A DNA stretch of 33,591 nt from an uncultured delta proteobacterium (GTDB lineage Bacteria; Myxococcota_A; Polyangia; Haliangiales; Haliangiaceae): assembly GCA_900696455.1 (NCBI GenBank), contig CAADGB010000507.1:1-33591 (forward strand). Direction: 5' to 3'. The number at the start of each line of letters is the position of its first letter. Position 1 is the first letter of the stretch. A program made the position numbers and the translations under genes. Shown here one piece after another: positions 1 through 7,019 of the stretch. The notes under the pieces were generated by a model. It was given only the letters and a program-made list of their open reading frames with translations, was not told the origin of the DNA and ran no database searches.

Positions 1-38
1 GACCGCCGGTGACCGTGGCCGCCGCCCGCCGATGGGCG

Positions 39-44
39 TAGGAT
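39..44 (+). promoter_or_regulatory. -10-like TAGGAT, leaderless start candidate
   Basis: TAGGAT ends 8 bases before the GTG at 53 and there is no purine-rich ribosome binding site. If this is the -10 element, transcription starts at or next to the start codon. The same arrangement precedes several other genes in this window. No -35 element is recognisable. Confidence 0.4.
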
Positions 45-52
45 GCGCGGCC

Positions 53-1933
53 GTGGAGCTGCCGGTCGCACCCAGCGAGCTGTCCGCGACCATCCTGGCC
101 GCGGTCGAGCGCGCCGGCCTCGGGCTCACGATCGTCCGCGTGCGCGGCGAGCACCTGGAGCGGGTCTACAGCAACCCGGCCTTCTGCCAGCTCACCGGTT
201 ACAGCGCCGCCGAGCTGGCCGCGATCGCGCCGATCGCGATGGTGCCGCCCGACGAGGCCGCGCGCCTGCGCGCGATGCTCCAGCGGTTCCAGGCCGACGG
301 GCAGCACCCGCCGACGATCGAGAGCCGCGTGATCGTGCGCTCGGGCGAGGTCGTGCCGGTCGAGGTGTCGATGGCCAGCGTCCCCCACGGCGACAGCGCC
401 TACACCGTCAGCTTCGTCCGCGACATCCGCGAGCGCGACGCGACGGCGCGGGCCCTGCGGGAGTCCGAGCTGCGCTTCCGCACCCTGGCCGAGGCCTCGG
501 CCGAGTCGATCACGGTCATCGCCGATCGGCGCTTCGTCTACGCCAACCCGGCGGCCGCCCGCCTGCTCGGCTTCGACAGCCCCGCGGAGCTGATGGCGCG
601 GCCGCTCGAGCAGCTCCTCCTCGATCCGGCCGAGACCCGGGAGATGATGACGCGGGTCGGACGCGTCCTGGCCGGAGAGACGCTGCCGCCCCGCGAGTAC
701 CGCGGCCGTCACAAGGACGGCTCGGCGGTGGTCATGGAGATCTCGACCTCGCGGGTGTCCTTCGACGGCCGGCCGGCGACCCTGTCCTTCGGCCGCGACA
801 CCAGCGAGCGCCGCGCGTGGGAGGCCGAGCTCCTGCGCAGCGATCGCCTGGCGGCCCTCGGCCTGCTCGCGGCCAGCGTCGCCCACGAGATCAACAACCC
901 GCTCACGTACCTCCACCTCCACCTCGACCGCCTGCGCGAGCTGGTGCCGGGCGCGGTCACCGACGCCGAGGTCCGGCGCCGCCTCGAGGATCACCTGGCC
1001 GCCGCCCGCGACGGCGCCGAGCGCGTGCGGACGATCGTGCGCGAGCTGCTGAGCGTCGCCCGGCACGACCACGAGGCCTCGCGGGTCGCGGTCGGCGAGG
1101 TGCTCGACACCGCGCTCCGCCTGGCCGGGCCCACCCTGCGCGAGCGCGCCGAGGTGGTGCGGCGCGGCGGCGAGGTGCCCCCGGTCCGCGCCAACCCCGG
1201 CCGCCTCAGCCAGGTCTTCGTCAACCTCGCGCTCAACGCCGCCGACGCCTTCGACGCGCCGTCGCCCGACAACCGGGTGGAGATCGCGATCGCTCACGAG
1301 GGCGACCAGGTGGTGGTCACCGTGGCCGACAACGGCCGGGGCATCGCGTCCGAGGATCTCGAGCGCGTCTTCGAGCCGCTGTTCACCACCAAGCTCGCCG
1401 GCCAGAGCACCGGCCTCGGGCTGTCGATCTGCCGCGGCATCGTCGCCGAGCTCGGCGGCTCGATCACCGCGGCGTCGCAGCCGGGGGGCGGCACGCGCAT
1501 GACCGTGCGCCTGCCGGCGGCCACGGCGACCTCCCTCGCGCCGCCCGCGGCCGCCCCGGCCGCCGCCACCCCGCGCCGGCGGATCGCGGTCATCGACGAC
1601 GACGTGCTGGTCGCCCGCTCGCTCGCGACCCTCATCGACCAGGCCCACGAGGTCGAGACCTTCACCTCGCCGCGCGCCGCCCTGGCCGCGCTGGTCGATG
1701 GCCCCGCCTTCGATCACGTCCTGTGCGACGTCAACATGCCCGGCCTCTCCGGGCCCGAGCTCTACGAGCGGCTGTGCGAACGTAGGCCCGAGTACACGCA
1801 CCGCTTCACCCTCATCACGGGTGGCGCCAGCACGCCCAGGATCGACGCCATGATCGAGGACGGTCGGCTCCAGCTCCTGCGCAAGCCCTGTGACCCGGGC
1901 ACGATCCTCGCCGCGGTGTCACGCGCGGGTTGA
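53..1933 (+). CDS. PAS-domain hybrid histidine kinase with C-terminal receiver
   Basis: Soluble signalling kinase of about 626 residues with no transmembrane segment or signal peptide. In order: a first PAS domain (about residues 8-127, SNPAFCQLTGY core), a second PAS (about 138-253, YANPAAARLLGF), a HisKA dimerisation helix with the phospho-acceptor His278 in HEINNP, a HATPase domain with N-box Asn395, DNGRGI at 426-431 and GLGL at 454-457, a Pro/Ala linker, and a receiver domain (about 510-622) with IDDD, phospho-acceptor Asp559 in CDVNMP and Lys611. It autophosphorylates on His and probably passes phosphate to its own receiver; the output is unknown because no effector domain is attached. 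I chose GTG 53 because a -10-like TAGGAT sits 8 bases upstream. An in-frame ATG at 32 is the alternative, and the frame stays open to the window edge. No partner response regulator is adjacent. Confidence 0.9.
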   Translation: MELPVAPSELSATILAAVERAGLGLTIVRVRGEHLERVYSNPAFCQLTGYSAAELAAIAPIAMVPPDEAARLRAMLQRFQADGQHPPTIESRVIVRSGEVVPVEVSMASVPHGDSAYTVSFVRDIRERDATARALRESELRFRTLAEASAESITVIADRRFVYANPAAARLLGFDSPAELMARPLEQLLLDPAETREMMTRVGRVLAGETLPPREYRGRHKDGSAVVMEISTSRVSFDGRPATLSFGRDTSERRAWEAELLRSDRLAALGLLAASVAHEINNPLTYLHLHLDRLRELVPGAVTDAEVRRRLEDHLAAARDGAERVRTIVRELLSVARHDHEASRVAVGEVLDTALRLAGPTLRERAEVVRRGGEVPPVRANPGRLSQVFVNLALNAADAFDAPSPDNRVEIAIAHEGDQVVVTVADNGRGIASEDLERVFEPLFTTKLAGQSTGLGLSICRGIVAELGGSITAASQPGGGTRMTVRLPAATATSLAPPAAAPAAATPRRRIAVIDDDVLVARSLATLIDQAHEVETFTSPRAALAALVDGPAFDHVLCDVNMPGLSGPELYERLCERRPEYTHRFTLITGGASTPRIDAMIEDGRLQLLRKPCDPGTILAAVSRAG

Positions 1934-1962
1934 TCCCGGCCCGGCTGCGCCACGAGCTGCGC

Positions 1963-1968
1963 TATGAT
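1963..1968 (+). promoter_or_regulatory. -10-like TATGAT, leaderless start candidate
   Basis: TATGAT (five of six matches to TATAAT) ends 6 bases before the GTG at 1975, so the predicted transcription start falls on the start codon itself. No Shine-Dalgarno is present. Confidence 0.5.
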
Positions 1969-1974
1969 CGGTCC

Positions 1975-2961
1975 GTGACGCGTCCCCTCCTCCCGGGCGC
2001 CGTGTTGCTGGTGGCGCTGACGCTCACCCGCGTGAGCGCGGCCGAGACGCTGGTGATGGTCTCGCCGGCGCCCGAGCTCGACGCCGCGGTGCGGGCGTCG
2101 CTGGCGCCGTGGCGCGTGACGATCATCGTCGTCGACCTGGCCGCCGGGACCCCGGCGGAGCTGGCGCTGAGCCAGGGCGCGGGCTACGTGGTGTGGAGCG
2201 ATCAGGGCGAGCTGGTGCTGTGGGACGCGCGCGCCGCCACCGGCGAACGCCGCGGCATCCCGGCGCCGCTCGATGACGCGACCGCGGCGGCCCTCGCCCT
2301 GTCGATCAAGTCCTGGATGCGCCTGGGCCCGCCGCCGGTGCCGGACGCGCCCGTACCGGACGGGCCCGTGACCGAGCTCGTCGCCGAGACGCCGGCCCCG
2401 GCGACGGGACGCGAGCGCGTCGACGGGGCACCCGCGCCACCAGCGGTGTCCCCGCCCCGGCTCCGCCTCGAGGCCGGCAGCGGCGCGCGCGCCAACGCCG
2501 CCGCCAGCGGCCGGACCGCGCTCCGCCTGGCGGTGGCTGCCGCCGGCCGGGTCGGCCCGGTCGACGTGGTCGCCGGCGTCGAGCTGGGCCCCTCCCACCC
2601 GGGCGGCGACCTCATGACGAACGGCGAGCTAGCCACCCTCGCCGTCACCGCCCACGCCCGCTGGCCGTTCGCGCTCGCGCCGGCGGTCACCGCCGGGCCC
2701 GCCATCGGCGCGGTGCTGGTCCACACCACCTACCGCGGCCTCGATCAGATCGCCCGCCCCTTCGCCGCGACCGGCTTCATGCCCGGCCTCGACGTGGCCG
2801 GGGTGGTGGAGTGGCGGCGCGGCCCGCTGGTGGTGGGGGCCGAGGTCGGGGCCACCGCCATCCCCTGGGGGCAGTCGCTCAAGGACCGCAACATCCGGCT
2901 GGATACACGCGCCCACATCGAGCCCCACGGGCTGGCGCGGGTGGGCGTGATTCTGTGGTGA
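1975..2961 (+). CDS. Exported protein with barrel-like C-terminal half, function unknown
   Basis: 328 residues. The N-terminus has a clear Sec signal peptide (Arg, then a Leu/Val-rich core, probable cleavage after VSA near residue 22). Residues about 23-115 form a small alpha/beta region, about 120-160 is a Pro/Ala-rich linker, and about 165-328 has alternating Gly/aromatic/hydrophobic strands ending in ...GVILW. That ending suggests a small outer-membrane beta-barrel inserted by the Bam machinery (inference). GTG 1975 is preferred over an upstream in-frame TTG at 1930: it gives a proper signal peptide and is preceded by TATGAT. The gene lies 31 bp upstream of an ECF sigma factor on the same strand, so it may be part of the envelope-stress or envelope-assembly group that follows. 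I do not recognise the family. Confidence 0.75.
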   Translation: MTRPLLPGAVLLVALTLTRVSAAETLVMVSPAPELDAAVRASLAPWRVTIIVVDLAAGTPAELALSQGAGYVVWSDQGELVLWDARAATGERRGIPAPLDDATAAALALSIKSWMRLGPPPVPDAPVPDGPVTELVAETPAPATGRERVDGAPAPPAVSPPRLRLEAGSGARANAAASGRTALRLAVAAAGRVGPVDVVAGVELGPSHPGGDLMTNGELATLAVTAHARWPFALAPAVTAGPAIGAVLVHTTYRGLDQIARPFAATGFMPGLDVAGVVEWRRGPLVVGAEVGATAIPWGQSLKDRNIRLDTRAHIEPHGLARVGVILW

Positions 2962-2992
2962 CCTTTCGGCGGGCCGCGCCACTAACTCCCTC

Positions 2993-3607
2993 GTGCCCTC
3001 CCTCGCGCCGGCCAGCCGCGACCGCGACGCCGACCTGGCGGCCCGCTGCGTCGGCGGGGAGCGCGCCGCGCAGCGCGAGGTCTTCCAGCTCACCCGCGCC
3101 GCGGTCCACCACACGCTGTTCCGCATCCTGGGCAGCAACCAGGACATGGAGGACGTGCTGCAGGAGACCTTCCTCGAGGTCTTCCGCTCGATGCCGCGCT
3201 ACGCGGCGCGCTCGAGCCTGGTCACCTGGTCGTGCGCGATCGCCGCCCACGTCGCGCTCGGTCACCTGCGCGGCCGCCGCCGCCCGGCGACCGAGCTGTC
3301 CGCCGAGCTGCCGACCTCCGACCCCGACCCCGAGCGGGTCACGGCGGCGCGCGCCGCCGCGCGCCGCCTCTACGCCGCCCTCGACCGCCTCGACCCCACC
3401 CAGCGAGTCGCCTTCGCCCTCGCCGTCATCGACGGCCGGCCGCTGCAGGAGGTCGCCGAGCTCACCGACGCCAGCCTGTCGGCGGTGAAGACCCGGGTGT
3501 GGCGCGCGCGCAAGGAGCTCGACCGCCTGGCGAAGCGCGACCCGGTGCTGACCGCGTACGTCGCCGAGCTCGCCGACCACTCCGCGACGGAACCGGAGGG
3601 CGCATGA
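2993..3607 (+). CDS. ECF-type RNA polymerase sigma factor
   Basis: 204 residues, the usual size for an extracytoplasmic-function sigma-70 factor. Region 2 spans about residues 25-97, with the core-binding signature DVLQETFLEVF (54-64) and a Trp79-containing -10 recognition helix. Region 4 spans about 125-180, with the helix-turn-helix ELTDASLSAVKTRVWRARKEL. There is no region 1.1 or 3. The GTG start at 2993 lacks a strong ribosome binding site; TAACTC sits 4-5 bases upstream, a weak version of the leaderless pattern. The stop overlaps the start of the next gene by four bases (ATGA), so sigma factor and FecR-domain protein are translationally coupled, the usual layout when the second protein controls the first. 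Confidence 0.9.
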   Translation: MPSLAPASRDRDADLAARCVGGERAAQREVFQLTRAAVHHTLFRILGSNQDMEDVLQETFLEVFRSMPRYAARSSLVTWSCAIAAHVALGHLRGRRRPATELSAELPTSDPDPERVTAARAAARRLYAALDRLDPTQRVAFALAVIDGRPLQEVAELTDASLSAVKTRVWRARKELDRLAKRDPVLTAYVAELADHSATEPEGA

Positions 3608-4668
3608 GCGATCACGGCCGCCCGCCCGTCGAGCCCCTGCCCGACCTCACCTGGGCCCGGGTCGAGCGCGATCTGTGGGCCGCCCTCGATCGCCCCGGGT
3701 CCAGCGCCGCCGCCGGCGCCCGCGGCCGGAGCACGCCGCGCCTCCGCCTGCCCCCCCGGCTGGTCCGCGGCCTCGCCGTGGGCGCGCTGGTGGCGGCGGC
3801 GGCGATCGCCGTGATCGCGGTCTGGCCCGCCGGCCCCACCGGCGGCGGGGCTCCCCGCGCCAGCGACCTCCCGTCGCGGGTCGCCACCGCCGCCGCGCCG
3901 ACCACGGTCAGCTTCGGCGACGCCGAGATCACGATCGCGGCGCAGTCGACGCTGGTGCTGGCCGGGACGCCGGCCCACGGCGTCGACATCGTCCTCGAGC
4001 AGGGCAGCGCCACCTTCGCGGTCGCGCCCCGCCGCGGGCGTCCCCCGTTCCACGTCCACGCCGGGGCCGTCGACATCCGCGTCGTCGGCACCCGGTTCAC
4101 GGTCACGCGCAGCGGCGATGCCGCTCGTGTCGATGTCGCCCATGGTGAGGTCGAGGTCGTGGCCCACGGCCGTCGCGAGCTCCTGCTCGCTGGCAGCTCG
4201 TGGGATTCGAGTCGCGATTGGGAGGCCGCGATTCGAAGCTCAGCCACGATCACAAACCCGGACGACATCGCCGCTGCGCAACCTCTCGCCGCCGAGCGCC
4301 CCGGCGCCGAGCTCCCCGGGACCGAGCTCCCCGGCGACGGCGCCATCGCGGCGCCGCCGGTGGCGCCGCCCGACGGCCGCGCCCCCCTGCCGGACAGCCG
4401 CGCCGCCTACGAGGCGGCCGCCGCGCTCGAGCGATCGGATCCCGCCGCCGCCCTCGCCGCGTATCGCCGCCTCGCGCGCGGCCGCGGGCCGTGGGCGGCC
4501 AACGCCCTCTACGCCGCCGCCCTGCTCGCCGAGCAGCGCGGCGACGCCGCCCTCGCGCTCACCCTCGCCCGCCAGTACGGCCAGCGCTTCCCCCGCGGCG
4601 CCAACGCCGCCGACGCCGCCCGGCTGGTCACTCGCCTCGAAGGAGCCCCCCATGCGCCCACGCCCTGA
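3604..4668 (+). CDS. FecR-domain membrane protein, putative anti-sigma partner
   Basis: 354 residues. A cytoplasmic N-terminus (1-52) is followed by one transmembrane helix (about 53-74), a periplasmic FecR domain (about 100-198, with GTRFTV and [10 protein letters not shown] strands), a Pro/Glu linker with repeated ELPG units (about 232-265), and a C-terminal Ala-rich helical segment (about 267-345) resembling one or two TPR-like hairpins. FecR-type proteins transmit periplasmic signals to a cognate ECF sigma; the four-base overlap with the sigma gene fits that. No FecA-like TonB receptor follows, so the signal is probably not iron-siderophore import. A local patch around 4195-4262 has unusually many A/T-ending codons (AGT, GAT, ATT, AAA) compared with its surroundings, at the junction between the FecR domain and the linker. 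Confidence 0.85.
   Translation: MSDHGRPPVEPLPDLTWARVERDLWAALDRPGSSAAAGARGRSTPRLRLPPRLVRGLAVGALVAAAAIAVIAVWPAGPTGGGAPRASDLPSRVATAAAPTTVSFGDAEITIAAQSTLVLAGTPAHGVDIVLEQGSATFAVAPRRGRPPFHVHAGAVDIRVVGTRFTVTRSGDAARVDVAHGEVEVVAHGRRELLLAGSSWDSSRDWEAAIRSSATITNPDDIAAAQPLAAERPGAELPGTELPGDGAIAAPPVAPPDGRAPLPDSRAAYEAAAALERSDPAAALAAYRRLARGRGPWAANALYAAALLAEQRGDAALALTLARQYGQRFPRGANAADAARLVTRLEGAPHAPTP
4640..4645 (+). promoter_or_regulatory. Ribosome binding site AAGGAG
   Basis: AAGGAG lies 6 bases before the ATG at 4652, inside the 3' end of the FecR gene. It fixes the start of the lipoprotein and shows that ribosomes reinitiate within the overlapping 17 bases. Confidence 0.7.
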
Positions 4669-5437
4669 CCCTCGCCGGCTGCGCGCCGGCCTCGCGCTGT
4701 CCCTGGTCCTCGCCCTCGTCGCCGCGCTCGCGGCGTGTGGTGACAGCAACGGTGACGGCAACAACGACGGCGACGGCGGCGGCGACGGCGACGGCAGCGT
4801 CGACGGCGACGGCGGCACCGGCGTCGACGCCAACACCACGCCCGGCGAGTGCATCACCGGCGTGAGCCAGTGTACCGACGGCATCGACAACGACGGCGAC
4901 GGCCTCATCGATCTCGCCGACCCCGAGTGCACCTCGGCCTGCGACAACGACGAGAGCAGCTTCGGCACCGGGCTCCCCGGTGACAACCGCGACCCGATCT
5001 GGCAGGACTGCTTCTTCGACGGCAACAGCGGCCACGGCGACGACGGCTGCCGCTACCACTCGTGCTGTCTGTACCCCACCGGTCACCCCTCGGCCTGCAC
5101 CCAGCAGCAGCTCAACCAGGGCGCGTGCGACGTCAGCCAGGAGTGCATCAACACCTGCGCGCCCGCGACCCCACCTGGCTGCGACTGTTTCGGCTGCTGC
5201 ACGGTGTGCGGCGTCACCGGCGGCTGCGGCGACGCCAACGGCTGCGTCCAGATCGTGCTCCTGCCGACGTGCAACTTCGAGGACATCTGCAGCGACCAGA
5301 TCAACTGCCCGCCGTGCCAGCAGTCGAGCCAGTGCACCACCCAGTGCGCGGGCGGGAGCACGGAGTGCACCGCGGACGAGCAGTGCAGCGCCGCCGAGTT
5401 CTGCATCGACGGCTGCTGCGTCGCGCAGATCCCCTGA
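4652..5437 (+). CDS. Asp-rich, Cys-rich secreted lipoprotein
   Basis: 261 residues. The start overlaps the FecR gene by 17 bases and has a strong AAGGAG. An Arg-rich N-terminus and Leu/Ala core end in the lipobox LAAC, with lipidated Cys29. A low-complexity Gly/Asp tract (about 30-58) follows. Next is a motif of the form [20 protein letters not shown], which has EF-hand/thrombospondin-3-like Asp spacing and probably binds calcium; this motif is widespread in myxobacterial surface proteins. The rest (about 90-261) holds more than 30 Cys, many as CC or CxxC, suggesting a disulfide-stapled surface domain. With the sigma and FecR genes it forms a three-gene unit, so it may be the envelope target or sensor of that system (inference). 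I do not recognise a named family. Confidence 0.8.
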   Translation: MRPRPDPRRLRAGLALSLVLALVAALAACGDSNGDGNNDGDGGGDGDGSVDGDGGTGVDANTTPGECITGVSQCTDGIDNDGDGLIDLADPECTSACDNDESSFGTGLPGDNRDPIWQDCFFDGNSGHGDDGCRYHSCCLYPTGHPSACTQQQLNQGACDVSQECINTCAPATPPGCDCFGCCTVCGVTGGCGDANGCVQIVLLPTCNFEDICSDQINCPPCQQSSQCTTQCAGGSTECTADEQCSAAEFCIDGCCVAQIP

Positions 5438-5440
5438 CCC

Positions 5441-5476
5441 CCGCGGCGGGCCGCACGCCGCGATCGCGCGCCGCGG
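5441..5476. terminator. Stem-loop between convergent genes
   Basis: An 8-bp perfect inverted repeat (CCGCGGCG at 5441-5448, CGCCGCGG at 5469-5476) with a 20-base interior fills the 39-base gap between the stops of two convergent genes. There is no U-tract, as is common at this GC content. It could act as a bidirectional transcription barrier. Confidence 0.35.
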
Positions 5477-6853
5477 TCAGCGGCGGCGGCGCCGGCCCAG
5501 CATCGCCGCCGCCAGCGCGATGAGCGCCAGCGCCCCGCGAGGATCGGCGCCGGCGCTGCAGCACCCGCCGGCGTCGGGCGCGAAGCAGGCGTAGCGCTCG
5601 TCGTCGGCGTGCAGGCACGCCAGGCCGTCGGGGCAGGTCGACGCCGCCGGCCAGCACGGCTGGGTGCAGGTGGGCTCGCCGTCCCGCGCCACGCACGCCT
5701 TGCTCGCGCACTCGGCCGCGCCGCCGCAGGCCTCGCCCACCGCCGTGGTCCCGGCCGGGGCCAGGCAGCGGCCCTCGCTGCAGGTGTAGCCGCCGGGGCA
5801 GGCGGCGGGGCCGGCGCAGGGCGCACCCTTCTGCACCGTGATCGTGCGCGTGGCCAGGGTGCCGAGGTCGTCGTAGACGCGGACCTCGAGGTCGAGCACG
5901 CCGTCGAAGAGCTCGACCGGGGTCACGAGCTCGTACGGGGCGGTCGAGACCTTGCCGGGCACGGCGCCGACGAGCGCGCCGTTGACCCACAGCTCCACGG
6001 TGGTGACCGGGCGGCCGTCGACGGCGACGAAGACCGAGAACCCCGGCGCGACGGTCGTGGCCGGCAGCGGGCTGCGGATGTCGAGCCCCGCCGGCGCCGG
6101 GAGCGCGCCCGGTCCCAGCCGGTCGTAGAGGTGGCGGTGCGACGACTGGGTCGCGCCGCACTTGCAGGCGCGGGTCCCATCGAACTCGCCGCAGGCCAGG
6201 GTGCGGTTGAGGAAGATCTTGCGCCCGCACCCGGTGAGGTAGGTCATCGGGTCCTTGCACTCGAACGCGTGGTCGAGCCCGTAGACGTGGCCGGCCTCGT
6301 GGGCGACCGTCGCGCACAGCTCGGACACCAGCTCGGGCCCCGCCAGGTGGGCGTTGGCGAACGCGAAGCCGATCGCGCTGGGCAAGGCCGAGCAGTCGTT
6401 GGCCAGCGGCGCGATGCCCAGCGTGTTGCCGGCCAGCGCCAGCGCGTCCGCGGTGCCGGCGACCATGACCTCGACGTGGGGACCGCCCGGCGGCGCGGTC
6501 ACGACCTCCACGCCGTAGATGGCGTAGGTGTCGCGGACGCACGCCACCATGCCGTCCCAGGTGGCGTCGTCCCAGCCGAACGGCTGGACGCTCACCCGCG
6601 ACGGGATGCCGCCGCGGCCCAGGATGGACGAGCGATCGGCGACCGCGTCGTCGCGGCCGGACTCGACCGTGCAGCCGTCGACGCAGCGGTTGAGGTAGAG
6701 GTAGTGGGGGCCGCCGTGGTGGAAGAACACCGGCGCCGGCTCGACGACGACGTAGTCGAGCCCGTCGACGCCGGGCCCGGGCCCCCGCAGCCGGCCCTCG
6801 GCCGCCGCGGTCCCGACCGAGGCCAGCACGAGGAGCGCGACCAGACGCGGCAT
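5477..6853 (-). CDS. Secreted metzincin-like zinc metalloprotease with MYXO-CTERM-like tail
   Basis: 458 residues with an N-terminal signal peptide (cleavage near AAA-EG, residue 18). The catalytic motif is the full metzincin [11 protein letters not shown] (His185, Glu186, His189, His195), followed by a Met-turn candidate MTY (Met203). After the protease domain come an Ig/fibronectin-like beta region (about 258-342) and a Cys-rich stretch (about 345-432). The C-terminus has the shape of the MYXO-CTERM sorting signal: Cys-Cys (431-432), a hydrophobic helix (about 438-453), then five Arg. Such tails are processed by a myxosortase-type membrane protease and lead to surface attachment or release. 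The ATG at 6853 is preceded by TACGCT with a 6-base gap, consistent with a leaderless transcript. It is divergent from the VIT/VWA gene. The substrate is unknown. Confidence 0.88.
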   Translation of the reverse strand: MPRLVALLVLASVGTAAAEGRLRGPGPGVDGLDYVVVEPAPVFFHHGGPHYLYLNRCVDGCTVESGRDDAVADRSSILGRGGIPSRVSVQPFGWDDATWDGMVACVRDTYAIYGVEVVTAPPGGPHVEVMVAGTADALALAGNTLGIAPLANDCSALPSAIGFAFANAHLAGPELVSELCATVAHEAGHVYGLDHAFECKDPMTYLTGCGRKIFLNRTLACGEFDGTRACKCGATQSSHRHLYDRLGPGALPAPAGLDIRSPLPATTVAPGFSVFVAVDGRPVTTVELWVNGALVGAVPGKVSTAPYELVTPVELFDGVLDLEVRVYDDLGTLATRTITVQKGAPCAGPAACPGGYTCSEGRCLAPAGTTAVGEACGGAAECASKACVARDGEPTCTQPCWPAASTCPDGLACLHADDERYACFAPDAGGCCSAGADPRGALALIALAAAMLGRRRRR

Positions 6854-6859
6854 CGAGGC

Positions 6860-6865
6860 AGCGTA
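6860..6865 (-). promoter_or_regulatory. -10-like TACGCT, leaderless start candidate
   Basis: On the minus strand TACGCT ends 6 bases before the ATG of the metalloprotease, with no Shine-Dalgarno between them. The predicted transcription start coincides with the A of the ATG. Confidence 0.45.
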
Positions 6866-6989
6866 TCACGCGACCCGAGCGTCGCCCCGCGCGGCGGGGG
6901 TCGCCGCCGTGCGCTGCGACACGCAGCCGCCGGCGCGCCCCGGAGGTCGCAGGCCGGTGCCAGGCGCTGTCAGGGACCGCGAGCCAAGG

Positions 6990-7014
6990 CCTGCCGTTTC
7001 GAGGCGGCAGGAGG
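6990..7014 (+). promoter_or_regulatory. Hairpin overlapping the AGGAGG ribosome binding site
   Basis: CCTGCCG (6990-6996) pairs perfectly with CGGCAGG (7005-7011) around an 8-base loop. The ribosome binding site AGGAGG (7009-7014), 5 bases before the ATG at 7020, starts inside the 3' arm, so half of it is buried when the hairpin forms. This could set or regulate translation of the VIT/VWA gene. Confidence 0.4.
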
Positions 7015-7019
7015 ATCCC

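Noticed and set aside
1930-1975. Upstream TTG start at 1930 for the exported protein
   Set aside because: It would place extra charged residues before the signal peptide and overlaps the kinase stop. The GTG at 1975 has a -10-like TATGAT and gives a normal signal.
4740-4830. GAC/GGC-rich tract as a non-coding simple repeat
   Set aside because: It is in frame within a lipoprotein with a good ribosome binding site and signal, and encodes a Gly/Asp spacer typical of such proteins.
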